Shown piece by piece: positions 40,329 through 48,759 of a stretch of DNA of 59,021 nucleotides (positions are counted from its first letter, which is position 1; each line of letters starts with the position of its first letter). Where the stretch lies: positions 1-59,021 of the forward strand of contig LBWX01000005.1 in the NCBI GenBank assembly GCA_000995065.1, read 5' to 3'. The notes beneath the pieces were generated by a model that searched no databases, was not told the DNA's origin, and saw only the letters and a list, made by a program, of their open reading frames with translations. Origin of the DNA: a candidate division CPR2 bacterium GW2011_GWC2_39_35 (GTDB taxonomy: Bacteria; Patescibacteriota; CPR2). A program made the translations under genes and the position numbers.

Positions 40329-40777
40329 TTCTTTCCAATACCTCTCATTAAAAAGACATTAATTACTTTAGCAATAATATATGCGATAAACGGAAAGGTT
40401 AAATACAAGGCATTGGCGAACCCAAGATCCCCAATGAGATTAAAATTATTTTCCGAAGAAAGCCCATACAAAAGCCAAATCACAAGCACCACATCCATAA
40501 ATCTCCAAGCAAACGCATCTGCACGCACCATAACCGCCATTTCCCTTTCATCGGCTTTTCTTAAAGTTCCTCTGAATATACCAACCCCAAGATAAATCAT
40601 AGTCATGGCAATGGCAGCAAGAGTTGTAGCTATTGTAAAAGGCAGTGCCTGACTTATGTCTCTATTTAAATAGGCAATCAAAAAAGAAAGAAAAAAAAGA
40701 ATAATACCCAATCCAATGAAGGATTTAATTGCCTTCTTATCCATCCTTTGCAATATTTCAATAAATTGATTCCTCAT
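40325..40777 (-). CDS. Four-helix membrane protein of an XRE-linked operon
   Basis: 150 residues with four hydrophobic helices (about 19-36, 47-68, 93-106 and 121-142). The cytoplasmic DEREMAVMVRADAFAWR motif after helix 2 is typical of the DUF2178-type group, which usually sits beside small XRE regulators. It overlaps its neighbours by 4 nt on both sides (ATGA), so expression is coupled. Function unknown. Confidence 0.75.
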   Translation of the reverse strand: MRNQFIEILQRMDKKAIKSFIGLGIILFFLSFLIAYLNRDISQALPFTIATTLAAIAMTMIYLGVGIFRGTLRKADEREMAVMVRADAFAWRFMDVVLVIWLLYGLSSENNFNLIGDLGFANALYLTFPFIAYIIAKVINVFLMRGIGKK

Positions 40778-41064
40778 TTCTTCTCCTTATTTTTTGAAGC
40801 TATATCTTTCTTATAGACCGCCTTCCAACGAAGTTGCAATAAAGTCCTAGTAAATAAGCCTGTCATAGCAATCCAAACAACTGTGGATTGAATAAGATAC
40901 GACACTGTGTCATTTGAATTCATCAAAGCCTTATATCCGTAATAAAAAATAAATATTCCCGCAACTAACGTCATTGCAAACACAGCCGCTTGGCTTGCTA
41001 GCCCATCATAATAAATAGCTCTTTCATCTCGATTTTTAACAAAGAATTTTTCTAATTTATCCAT
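40774..41064 (-). CDS. Two-helix membrane protein of an XRE-linked operon
   Basis: 96 residues with two hydrophobic helices (about 28-47 and 57-78). The N-terminal [20 protein letters not shown] contains the DER motif shared with the 40325 protein, suggesting the two are related and may form a complex. It overlaps the regulator gene by 8 nt. Function unknown; membrane-stress sensing is a guess from operon type. Confidence 0.7.
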   Translation of the reverse strand: MDKLEKFFVKNRDERAIYYDGLASQAAVFAMTLVAGIFIFYYGYKALMNSNDTVSYLIQSTVVWIAMTGLFTRTLLQLRWKAVYKKDIASKNKEKK

Positions 41065-41275
41065 TTTTCTCCTCTTTTTCTATTATATAAAATACTTTTT
41101 CAAACAGTAAACCAAAAAAGACAGCGATCTTTAAGGCAAGAAGGGCCGAGGGAGTATATTCGCCTTTTTCTATCGAAATAATAGTCTGGCGAGTAACGCC
41201 AACCTTATCCGCCAGCTCTTCCTGGGTCATTTTATGCCTGGCTCTTAATTCTCTTAGATTATTCCTGAGTTCCAT
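41057..41275 (-). CDS. XRE-family regulator of a membrane-protein operon
   Basis: 72 residues. The helix-turn-helix is [18 protein letters not shown] followed by [16 protein letters not shown]. This is the short YvaO/Cro-type regulator that heads DUF2178-like operons. I start it at 41275: TACAAT ends 6 nt upstream and TTGACA lies 17 bp further. A perfect 8-bp inverted repeat (ATTGTAAA...TTTACAAT) overlaps the promoter spacer and -10, so self-repression is very likely. Confidence 0.9.
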   Translation of the reverse strand: MELRNNLRELRARHKMTQEELADKVGVTRQTIISIEKGEYTPSALLALKIAVFFGLLFEKVFYIIEKEEKNG

Positions 41276-41281
41276 AAGACA

Positions 41282-41310
41282 ATTGTAAAGCATGTTTTAC
41301 AATTTGTCAA
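41282..41310 (-). promoter_or_regulatory. Promoter and operator of the XRE operon
   Basis: Minus strand: TTGACA (41305-41310), 17-bp spacer, TACAAT (41282-41287). The palindrome ATTGTAAA-6 nt-TTTACAAT (41282-41303) covers the spacer and -10 box, as expected for an autoregulatory operator. Confidence 0.85.
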
Positions 41311-41321
41311 ACCCTTTTTAC

Positions 41322-41368
41322 AAAAAAGCTGCGTGCTCAAGGTTTGGCCTCGAGCACGCAGCTCTAGA
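41322..41368 (-). terminator. Strong terminator between the 41394 gene and the XRE operon
   Basis: Perfect 12-bp stem AGCTGCGTGCTC (41327-41338)/GAGCACGCAGCT (41352-41363), followed on the minus strand by TTTTTTG. It ends the transcript of the 41394-41735 gene. Confidence 0.85.
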
Positions 41369-41393
41369 TTCGATTGGATGTGCTATGAAGGGT

Positions 41394-41735
41394 TTATTTC
41401 TTAACTTGTTTTTCGGCGATGTCGCCAACTACTGGAAGCTTAAACATTTCGCCCTGAAAAGCCTTAACCATGAGAAGAATCCAAAGAACAAGGCCGAGAA
41501 GCCCAACTAATGGCGAAAGCATCCAGCCAATAATCGGAATCATGGTAAATATGCTTAGGGCTCCAAAGGTTATGATTGACTGAATTGCATGGAATTTAAT
41601 AAAATCATTCTTTGGTTCCAAAAGTAAAAAAATAATTCCGGTAATCCAACCCACCGAATAGCAAAGTAGCCCTTCAACATTTTCATCAAGACCCAAAGCA
41701 GTCTTTTTTTCTTTAGTACTTTTTTCTTCGCTCAT
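41394..41735 (-). CDS. DUF4870/Tic20-like small membrane protein
   Basis: 113 residues with three to four hydrophobic helices. The pattern TALGLDENVEGLLCYSVGW, then GIIFLLLEPKND, FIKFHAIQSIITFG and MVKAFQGEMFKLPVVGDIAE matches the DUF4870 family. It is common in CPR and Firmicutes and of unknown biochemical role. A terminator follows. Confidence 0.85.
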   Translation of the reverse strand: MSEEKSTKEKKTALGLDENVEGLLCYSVGWITGIIFLLLEPKNDFIKFHAIQSIITFGALSIFTMIPIIGWMLSPLVGLLGLVLWILLMVKAFQGEMFKLPVVGDIAEKQVKK

Positions 41736-41813
41736 TTTTAAAAACCTCGCTTTTTAAGCATTATATATTCAATCGTACTACAACAATTGTCATTTAAGCA
41801 AGAGATTTAAGAG

Positions 41814-42158
41814 CTATCGCTTAGCACTATCCCAAACTCTTTTGCTGTTTTCAACCTCTTTTTCCCTAAAGGCAGTAAATAAATCTATGTTAAGCTTGTT
41901 TGCCAAGTCTAAAAGATACGACAAAATATCCGCCATCTCATGTTCTATTTTCGAAAAGTTGTTTTTACTACTATCTATTTTGATGCCAGATTGCTTCCGT
42001 GAAGCTTTTGCCAACTCCCCTATTTCTTCAACCATCAAAAGCATTTTCTCCTGAGGCGTTTCATCAGAAAATCCTCTTTTGATATTAACTTCCTTAACAT
42101 ATTTTTGAAGCTCAGAAATTGATGATTTCTCATTTATTTCACTTACTGATTTAGACAT
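41814..42158 (-). CDS. MazG-like nucleotide pyrophosphohydrolase
   Basis: 114 residues. All-alpha NTP-PPase pattern: MVEEIGELAKASRK (EExxE metal site, about residues 43-56) and EMADILSYLLDLANKLNID (ExxD site, about 77-95). Such enzymes hydrolyse dNTP or NTP analogues. It overlaps the Nudix gene by 16 nt, so two house-cleaning enzymes are probably made together. Confidence 0.88.
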   Translation of the reverse strand: MSKSVSEINEKSSISELQKYVKEVNIKRGFSDETPQEKMLLMVEEIGELAKASRKQSGIKIDSSKNNFSKIEHEMADILSYLLDLANKLNIDLFTAFREKEVENSKRVWDSAKR

Positions 42159-42577
42159 TTTACCCCTTGTTTGAGTTCCTCAAAATCTTTTTTAACCCCG
42201 CCAATTAACTCGTATTTATCCAGCTCATCCAAGGAAATCCAAGCATAATCAGTAAAATCCTCTTTTGGCACTTTTACTTCCCCCGCTTTTACTTTGGCCT
42301 TAAATCTAACAATAATTACGTGGTAATCGTCTGGTCTTGTAAATTCGCTATTGCCCACATACTCGATATTGCCCTCGACTTCTAATCCAGTTTCTTCTTT
42401 AACTTCCCTTTCAATTGACGCCGTTAGACTTTCACCCCTCTCGACTTTTCCGCCAGGCAAAGTCCACATGCCTGGCTTAACGATCTCGTCCTCACTTCTT
42501 TTTAAAATCAAATACTTTCCATCTCTCTCAATAAAAGCAGTGACGGCAATAATATGAAGTTTGTCCTGGCTTACCAT
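42143..42577 (-). CDS. Nudix hydrolase
   Basis: 144 residues. The Nudix box GGKVERGESLTASIEREVKE then ETGLEVEG conforms fully (G-x5-E-x7-REVKEETGL). Strands before it (AVTAFIERDGKYLILKRSED) are typical of MutT/CTP-pyrophosphohydrolase-like members. It probably removes damaged nucleotides; the exact substrate cannot be read. It is coupled to the MazG-like gene and lies 10 nt after the O-antigen-ligase gene on the same strand. Confidence 0.92.
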   Translation of the reverse strand: MVSQDKLHIIAVTAFIERDGKYLILKRSEDEIVKPGMWTLPGGKVERGESLTASIEREVKEETGLEVEGNIEYVGNSEFTRPDDYHVIIVRFKAKVKAGEVKVPKEDFTDYAWISLDELDKYELIGGVKKDFEELKQGVKCLNQ

Positions 42578-42587
42578 AAGACCTCCT

Positions 42588-44705
42588 TTAGCTTTCTATC
42601 TTTTGACGGGTTGCTTCTAGTGCTTGAGGATTGATTTTATCTAGGGGATACTTTTGGGCTTCTTTAAAAGCTTCTAAAGCTCTAACCTTGTCCTTGTTAT
42701 TCAAATGAATGCGGCTTAAAGTCAGATAAGCATTAGCCTTATTTTTATCAGTCGTGTATTCTATAGATTTTTTAATGTATTCCTCCGCTTTCTCCATATC
42801 CCACGTAAACCAATAACTTGATGCGATTTGCGTATAAAGATTTGCGTTTTCAGGTTCTAATCTGCTAGCCTCCCTAAAAGCTTTTTCGGCTTCTTTTTTG
42901 TAATCCTCATCAAAAGCTTGAAGCCCTAGGCAAATAGCACCTAAATTTAACGAGTTAAGAGAAGCTTTTGGATTCATTTCCACCGCTCTTTTAGCAAGCT
43001 TTAGTGTCTGTTCGGCGTCTTTTGATTTGGCTTTGCGGTAAGCTGATTCCTTTAAATTTCCCTCTTTAAGAATCTTCTGATATTCAAAGTAGCTATAATC
43101 CATTTGATATAAGTCATTTGAGGGAGAAAGGCTAATTGCCTTTTTGTAGTATTCGCCATTTTGAGTCTTAGAAGCTTTCGCATAATAATAGTCACCCAGC
43201 CATAGCTTGGCCGGAAAAGTCATCAAAAATAATGATGCAGCAATCGCAGCAAAAGAGATTCCTCTTTTTAACCATAAGTTAGATTCCTCAGCATCCCCTT
43301 TTAAATGTCTCACTTTTCCAGCTAAGATAAGAATAAGTGCTGCTCCCATCCAAGGTAAAAAAACCGTGCTAACAGATGGGGAAGCAAATATTCGATAACC
43401 AAAGTATAAGAAAGTAGAAGCAAGAAAGGTGCCAATGAGCGGCCAATTTTCCTGTCTTCTAATAACCATCAAGATAGCTACGTAGAAAATGTATCCCCAA
43501 ACCAAAAGATATGATATAAGACCAAGAATACCAGCGGAAGAGAAATAATATAAGGGTTCATTATATGTAGAATTAAAATTTGCCACAGTAACCAGATATT
43601 CGACTGGCCCACTATATCTGTCTCCAAGCGGCAAACCATCATAATCTAAAAAATGATGTTTTTCGATAAGACTCGGCAAATTATATGTAATAGTCGCTGG
43701 CCCCGAACCAAACCAAATATTATTTTTACCATTTTCCATGGCCACTTCCCGACTCCAATATCTTAAGGGATTTAGAGAATCCTTAAGGTTTTTGCCAACC
43801 AAACTTCTTGACTCAAAAATACCAAGACCAAGAGCCACCAACAGAATAAGAGCATATATTTTCATTTTCTTAGGATTATTAAAAAGGGTTTTTATCTTTT
43901 TAAATTTATCAATATACGGATAAATCAATCCCATTAGAAGGATCATCAAAAAAAATGCATCTATAAAAAGAGAGTGAAACGCTCTAAAAAGATTTCGAAT
44001 TTCGTAATCAGAAAGAAGATAGGCAGCATAAGCCATAAAAGAAAAAGTGACTAATGAAATTAAACGCCAATAATTTTTCTCACCTTTCTTAAGGTAAAAA
44101 TAAATACTAAAAGGCAAGACAAACATTATATAAGAAAATGTAGCTTGGTTATTTTGAAAAAGGCCCTGAATCTCAGATGATGAAGCTGAAGGATTACCCA
44201 ACACTCCTAATGATTCTAAAACCGCATGAATCCCAATAAGACCACCAAAAATTAGAAGCACTCTTAAAAATCTTATAATGTCTATTGGCTCTGGCCGACT
44301 AAGAAGAATTAAATAAAAGAATAACGCCCCCACAAGAACCATTAAGGAGCTAGAACCATAATTTACATAATTACCAGTTAAACTATCGATAGGACTAATC
44401 GACAGATAAGTAGCCAAAACCATAATAACTAAAAAAGGGATGATAAACTTAAACCAATGCGTATAAGTCCAGTCAATTTTTTGTCTTAAAAAACCAACTG
44501 CCGCAAAGATAATTACAACAAGAATTGCAATCATACTAAAATAGAATTTTGGTGCTTCCAAACCAAAACCCATAGTGCCTCTAAACAGAGGCAGCATAAA
44601 AATTATGCTCACAAGACTGTATCTCAGCCATCGCTTAAAAAAGTCTTCCTTCCTCACTGCCATCTCTTTTCGACGCCTGTGAGATAACTTTTTTACTTTT
44701 GCCAT
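42588..44705 (-). CDS. O-antigen-ligase-type membrane protein with C-terminal TPR repeats
   Basis: 705 residues. About twelve membrane helices fill residues 28-500. A long periplasmic-type loop (WSREVAMENGKNNIWFGSGP, about 323-342) matches the Wzy_C loop. The C-terminal 200 residues form TPR units (LAKRAVEMNPKASLNSLNLG, AFREASRLEPENANLYTQIA, KKSIEYTTDKNKANAYLTLS). This fusion is frequent in CPR genomes and is thought to ligate or polymerise surface glycans. A basic N-terminus (RRRKEM) is cytoplasmic. Confidence 0.88.
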   Translation of the reverse strand: MAKVKKLSHRRRKEMAVRKEDFFKRWLRYSLVSIIFMLPLFRGTMGFGLEAPKFYFSMIAILVVIIFAAVGFLRQKIDWTYTHWFKFIIPFLVIMVLATYLSISPIDSLTGNYVNYGSSSLMVLVGALFFYLILLSRPEPIDIIRFLRVLLIFGGLIGIHAVLESLGVLGNPSASSSEIQGLFQNNQATFSYIMFVLPFSIYFYLKKGEKNYWRLISLVTFSFMAYAAYLLSDYEIRNLFRAFHSLFIDAFFLMILLMGLIYPYIDKFKKIKTLFNNPKKMKIYALILLVALGLGIFESRSLVGKNLKDSLNPLRYWSREVAMENGKNNIWFGSGPATITYNLPSLIEKHHFLDYDGLPLGDRYSGPVEYLVTVANFNSTYNEPLYYFSSAGILGLISYLLVWGYIFYVAILMVIRRQENWPLIGTFLASTFLYFGYRIFASPSVSTVFLPWMGAALILILAGKVRHLKGDAEESNLWLKRGISFAAIAASLFLMTFPAKLWLGDYYYAKASKTQNGEYYKKAISLSPSNDLYQMDYSYFEYQKILKEGNLKESAYRKAKSKDAEQTLKLAKRAVEMNPKASLNSLNLGAICLGLQAFDEDYKKEAEKAFREASRLEPENANLYTQIASSYWFTWDMEKAEEYIKKSIEYTTDKNKANAYLTLSRIHLNNKDKVRALEAFKEAQKYPLDKINPQALEATRQKIES

Positions 44706-44849
44706 AATTTTCTAAACCCATTAAGTATAAAAAGGATACCAAATAGATCGCCCTTAAGCAATCGGATTTGAATAAACTTTTAGTACCCCTATCTTGGACC
44801 CCTCCAAAATATTAAGAGTTTTGCCTTGCCCAAAGACCCAAACTGCTGC

Positions 44850-44855
44850 TATAAT
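44850..44855 (+). promoter_or_regulatory. -10 element of the PIG-L gene
   Basis: TATAAT, separated by TCTAAA from the GTG start at 44862. Confidence 0.65.
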
Positions 44856-44861
44856 TCTAAA

Positions 44862-45683
44862 GTGAAAAAGATATTTAAACGAATAAAAAAATTACCCACA
44901 AAGTATAAAATTCCTGCCTACACCGCGATTGCAATCGGGGTTTTATATTTTGGTAGTTTCGGTATCTACTTTAAATATTACGGTACCCTTCCCGACGCCC
45001 TCTCAAATCTACTCACTGAAATCCCAACAGCTAGTAAGGACGAGAGAATTCTAATTTTTAGCCCCCATCCGGATGATGAAACTATCGGCGCCGCCGGGTA
45101 TACGAAGAAAGCGATAGAAAATGGCGCCGTGGTTAAAATAGTCTGCGTAACAGATGGTAATAAGCATAACTTAAAAGAACTAAGATATCAGGAGATCCAG
45201 AAAGCAACAAAAGTCCTAGGAGTAAGCGAAAAGAACCTTATTTTTTATGACTTCCCGGATACTAAGCTAAAAGATAATGCTCAAAGGTTTAAAGAGCTGG
45301 CAAAAAAAGACATTTACGATTTTAAACCTACTATAATTATTTCTACTATTACCGCAGACATAAATAAAGACCATAAGGAAACAGGTGAAATAATAGATGA
45401 TTTAATCAGAGAAAATAAGGATCTTAAGATAACACAGCTTGGATTTCTAGTTCACTACCCAAAATGGCCGCGACCAGAAGGCCTTTATCCTCATAGGAAC
45501 TTACTGCCTCCGGTTAAACTTATGAGACCAGAATATAACTGGGTCAAATTTCCGCTAGATGAAGCCACTATAGACACTAAAGAGGAAGCTGTTTTGCAAT
45601 ACAAGTCCCAATTAAAACTCATCTTGCCCCGCATTCTGCTTCAAAGTTCGGTAAAGAAAAACGAACTGTTTGTGGTAAAATGA
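44862..45683 (+). CDS. PIG-L family deacetylase, membrane-anchored
   Basis: 273 residues from a GTG at 44862. The longer frame (from 44826) covers the promoter. One N-terminal helix (about 19-38) is followed by the PIG-L domain. LIFSPHPDDETIGAAG (His-Pro-Asp-Asp zinc site, about 65-80), VCVTDGNKHN and a distal TITADINKDHKETG segment with the third ligand region complete it. Family members remove N-acetyl groups from sugar lipids or similar. Together with the O-antigen ligase divergent to it and DedA downstream, it points to cell-envelope glycolipid work. Confidence 0.88.
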   Translation: MKKIFKRIKKLPTKYKIPAYTAIAIGVLYFGSFGIYFKYYGTLPDALSNLLTEIPTASKDERILIFSPHPDDETIGAAGYTKKAIENGAVVKIVCVTDGNKHNLKELRYQEIQKATKVLGVSEKNLIFYDFPDTKLKDNAQRFKELAKKDIYDFKPTIIISTITADINKDHKETGEIIDDLIRENKDLKITQLGFLVHYPKWPRPEGLYPHRNLLPPVKLMRPEYNWVKFPLDEATIDTKEEAVLQYKSQLKLILPRILLQSSVKKNELFVVK

Positions 45684-45687
45684 GACA

Positions 45688-46320
45688 ATGATTGACTACT
45701 ACGCCCTATTTCAACATCAGATAAATATCATTGAGCACTATGGTTTACCGGCTATTTTTCTATCCACGACCATTGAGAATCTTGGTATACCCTTTCCAAC
45801 CGAAGCCGCATTCTTAGTCGCCATTGGTCTAATTACTTCGTCAAAGTTATCGTTTTTAGAAGCTTGGATCATCATTAACGGCGGGATGCTTACCGGAAGC
45901 ATTATCTCTTACTTTTTGGGATTTTATGGCGAAAACTTTTACGCCGAACGCCTCAAAAAAAGCAAGAGAGTTCACAAAACTCGTGAAGTTTTGCATAAGT
46001 GGTTCGAAAAATATGGCGCCTTAGCGATCCTTGGCTCGAAACTAATCGGCTATGTCAGACCCTGGTCATCTTTTGTGATTGGCATTGCCGGAGTACCGTT
46101 CGGAAAATTTTTATTCTGGACTTGTATCGGCACCAGCATTATTACTTATATCGATCTTTTAATATCAAAACAAGTTATTAATATCTGGCTAATGTACCCA
46201 GAATATCGCCAGATTTTCTCCGTGATATTATTCGCCATTGTTTTTGGCTTTTTCATTTATCTTATTGCCTCAGTAGTCGTTTCTAGAATTAGAAAATACC
46301 ACAAAAGAAAATCCAAATAA
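45688..46320 (+). CDS. DedA-family membrane protein
   Basis: 210 residues. It has the DedA/VTT signature: TTIENLGIPFPTEAAFLVAIG, a re-entrant-type segment, GSKLIGYVRPWSSFVIGIAG with the conserved Gly and Arg, and a C-terminal helix followed by a basic tail. DedA proteins move or flip lipid carriers and support membrane homeostasis. It starts 4 nt after the PIG-L stop (TGAGACAATG), so the two are co-expressed; both may act on the same lipid-linked substrate. Confidence 0.92.
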   Translation: MIDYYALFQHQINIIEHYGLPAIFLSTTIENLGIPFPTEAAFLVAIGLITSSKLSFLEAWIIINGGMLTGSIISYFLGFYGENFYAERLKKSKRVHKTREVLHKWFEKYGALAILGSKLIGYVRPWSSFVIGIAGVPFGKFLFWTCIGTSIITYIDLLISKQVINIWLMYPEYRQIFSVILFAIVFGFFIYLIASVVVSRIRKYHKRKSK

Positions 46321-46336
46321 AAATAGGTCTCAAACC

Positions 46337-46363
46337 AAAAAAGCCCCATAAAGAGGCTTTTTT
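46337..46363. terminator. Bidirectional terminator between dedA-like and channel-like genes
   Basis: AAAAAAGCC/GGCTTTTTT stem with one mismatch and an 8-9 nt loop; convergent genes on both sides. Confidence 0.85.
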
Positions 46364-46377
46364 GAGTAGCTAAAAGA

Positions 46378-47040
46378 CTACTTTGGAAGATTCTTTCTAA
46401 ATCTGCTCAGAATTTCTTTTGCAAAATCCTGACCGCCAAAACCAAAAGCGATAGCAAAAGTTGCCGCAAGTCCAAAAGCAATAGCTTTAATTATATCCTC
46501 TGATGATTCGATACCTAGCTGCTGAGCGCCTGCTAATACGGCGAGAATAATAATAGTCCATCTCGCAACATCAGCGAGTAACTTAGCGGATTTGGCACCA
46601 ATCGTTGCGACTGTTCCTTCTATTGCCCTAGAAACTAAATCGGCAATAATGAAAACAACCATGATGATTGCAATAGCCGCAACCACGTTTGGAATATAGC
46701 CAACTATTTTAGTAACTAGTTCGTTAGTCTGCTGCGCGTTTAATGCATCTAGCGCTGGAATCAAGAAAATAATAATAACAATCCACTTTGCAACATCCCC
46801 TAAAAATTCAACTAGGTCAAATTTAGCTGGATAAACTTTTGCTAAGCCCAATTTATCGATATATGGCTTTAGCTTAATTGACTCTAAAACTCTTACGATA
46901 AGAGTCTTAAAAGCCCATCCCACTAGGATACCAATTAAAATAATAACCAGGGCGCCTATTACGTTTGGTATATAGGATATGACCCCGGCCAATCTATCGG
47001 TGATTCTAGTGGCTACTTCATTCCATGAAATGGCCTGCAT
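46378..47040 (-). CDS. Mechanosensitive-channel-related membrane protein (repeated TM-helix family)
   Basis: 220 residues from the ATG at 47040, which lies 8 nt after GGAGG. The upstream GTG is part of the Shine-Dalgarno region. Three to four hydrophobic helices with the repeated motif YIPNVIGALVIILIGILVGW and YIPNVVAAIAIIMVVFIIAD belong to the conserved TM-helix group found in MscS-related proteins. No MscS beta domain follows; the protein ends GFGGQDFAKEILSRFRKNL. It probably forms or modulates a small channel. Confidence 0.8.
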   Translation of the reverse strand: MQAISWNEVATRITDRLAGVISYIPNVIGALVIILIGILVGWAFKTLIVRVLESIKLKPYIDKLGLAKVYPAKFDLVEFLGDVAKWIVIIIFLIPALDALNAQQTNELVTKIVGYIPNVVAAIAIIMVVFIIADLVSRAIEGTVATIGAKSAKLLADVARWTIIILAVLAGAQQLGIESSEDIIKAIAFGLAATFAIAFGFGGQDFAKEILSRFRKNLPK

Positions 47041-47364
47041 CTTACTCACCTCCTTTCTTTTTTTGATTAGGGGGAGATAATTTTCCCTCTACCCTAAAAA
47101 TAAGGCGACAATCGATTGATGTCAATAGCAATATTGGTTAATAGGTTTATGAGTTTATGAGTTTCAATTTCCCCATTGGCCTATTCACCCATTAACCCAT
47201 CTACCCATAGAAACTCTGCCTTGCCGTTTGTTACCCAACCTATATGTAAAAATATATATTTTTTGCCAGAGATAAGCCAAGACTTATCATTAAACAAAGT
47301 TAAATTTTTTTCGTGGCCGTTAACTCGCACAAGGCAGAATTTTTAAACTACATCTTTTTAGTTA
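47041..47364. other. Gene-free stretch
   Basis: Holds no recognised gene. It contains low-complexity words of the CCCATTAACCCAT type (47180-47215), also seen at 51170-51235. A partly symmetrical segment (TGCCTTG...) brackets 47218-47338: CTCTGCCTTGCC at the left and AAGGCAGAA at the right are complementary. No function is recognised. Confidence 0.45.
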
Positions 47365-47478
47365 CTAGGAACAATCCATCCAATCTTCGGCTTCGTCTTC
47401 CGTTTCGGTAGCCGTCAACACTTTTTCAAAAAACTCTTTATCAAAATCGTCGTATATGTCTAAAATATCTTTTTCCAT
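47365..47478 (-). CDS. 37-residue acidic peptide
   Basis: Starts MEKDILDIYDDFDKEFFEK and ends EDEAEDWMDCS. AAGGAA lies 8 nt before the ATG, a good ribosome-binding site. It is very acidic and has a single penultimate Cys. It lies 112 nt after the stop of the second CdaR/PucR-type gene on the same strand. I know no family. The good start signal and the neighbouring regulators support it as a real small gene. Confidence 0.55.
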   Translation of the reverse strand: MEKDILDIYDDFDKEFFEKVLTATETEDEAEDWMDCS

Positions 47479-47589
47479 AGTTGATTCCTTGGTTAATAAT
47501 CTTTAGTTATGTTAGATATTATATAAGAACTGGTTTTGAGTCTCATCATCCAAATAACCAAAAAGTCCCCCTAAAGTTAGAAAAAAAAT

Positions 47590-48759
47590 TTACTTTAGAG
47601 ACGAGAGCATAAAACCGAGTTTAATCTGGAGAGCGCCGTTAAACGAACGCGGATTAAGACCAATAAGCTGCTTAACTTTATCAAGACGATAAATAAGGGT
47701 ATTTCGGTGAACATGAAGGTCTTTGGCTGCTTTGGTCAAGTTCATACCGCTCGTTAGAAAAATTTCGACGGTTTTTTTTAGCTCCCCATTCTCTAGAAGA
47801 GGATGCAGCAGTTGGTTGGATAGTTCAGCTTTTCGCTGGTGAGATATAGAAGCCAGGCTCACAAAAATACCAACATCTAGAATATGGTAATCCTTACCGA
47901 GTCCCCAAATTTTAGCACCAATTTCTAAAGCTAATTTTGCATCATTAAACGATTTCTTAAGACCTTCGAAGCCCGGATAGAACTGCCCAATTCCGATGGT
48001 TACCTCGCCTTCGGTAATATTCTTTATTACTTCGTGCAAATATTTACCCTTTTTTAAGAAAAATTTTACGGAATTTTCTGTTGTTACCTTCCCGCCCCTA
48101 ATACCTTTTAAGATAAGGAAAATATTATGGCCAAAGTACACTACAACATTTTGATCGTTTCCGTCAAAAGCTTCCTCTATTTTTCTTAACATGGAAGAAA
48201 TATATTCTTCGAATTTTATTACCTTTTCTTCCGGAGAAAAGTTGTTTAAAGAAGCTAGATAATTTTCCTGAAAACCTGATACATGAGCTAAAATTATGGC
48301 CTGATTCGCCCGCAAATTGAGTCGTAAAATATCCGCCTGTTCACCAGCTTGATCTTCGGATTTAATACTGCCGCCCATTAGTATCTCTCTAATGAATCCG
48401 GCTCTTGCCCTATCTAAGGAATACAACTTTTCTAAAAGCATTCCCTGATAGATTAAAACTTGAGACAATCCCTGAACTAAATCTATCGTTTCCTGAGTTA
48501 CTTCCGACAAGCTACCTGATATCGAGAAAGAGCCAACAGCCTGACCTTCGTAATACAAGGGCGACCAGGTTACAACCTTTTCCCCTTTTTCTTCGGTAAT
48601 TCTTCTTTGATTAATTGCTTGGTAAGAATATAAGTCAAAATCTCCCGGACGCCCCCCGGCAAGCACAATCCCACGATCATCCGTAATAGCAAGATGCATG
48701 TTTAAGATATCTCTAGTTTTATCAAATATTTGCTGTGCAATTTCTTTATTTATTTTCAT
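47590..48759 (-). CDS. CdaR-like regulator (diacid-recognition and PucR-type HTH domains)
   Basis: 389 residues. The N-terminal sugar-diacid-recognition-like domain starts IAQQIFDKTRDILNMHLAIT and runs to about 130. A GGDEF-like middle part follows (about 140-290, FLILKGIRGGK and TIGIGQFYPGFEGLKKSF). The C-terminal PucR HTH is LTKAAKDLHVHRNTLIYRLD. In CdaR, binding of a small acid changes transcription of catabolic genes. It overlaps the upstream paralogue by 4 nt (ATGA), so the two form a coupled pair. No catabolic operon is adjacent. Confidence 0.88.
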   Translation of the reverse strand: MKINKEIAQQIFDKTRDILNMHLAITDDRGIVLAGGRPGDFDLYSYQAINQRRITEEKGEKVVTWSPLYYEGQAVGSFSISGSLSEVTQETIDLVQGLSQVLIYQGMLLEKLYSLDRARAGFIREILMGGSIKSEDQAGEQADILRLNLRANQAIILAHVSGFQENYLASLNNFSPEEKVIKFEEYISSMLRKIEEAFDGNDQNVVVYFGHNIFLILKGIRGGKVTTENSVKFFLKKGKYLHEVIKNITEGEVTIGIGQFYPGFEGLKKSFNDAKLALEIGAKIWGLGKDYHILDVGIFVSLASISHQRKAELSNQLLHPLLENGELKKTVEIFLTSGMNLTKAAKDLHVHRNTLIYRLDKVKQLIGLNPRSFNGALQIKLGFMLSSLK

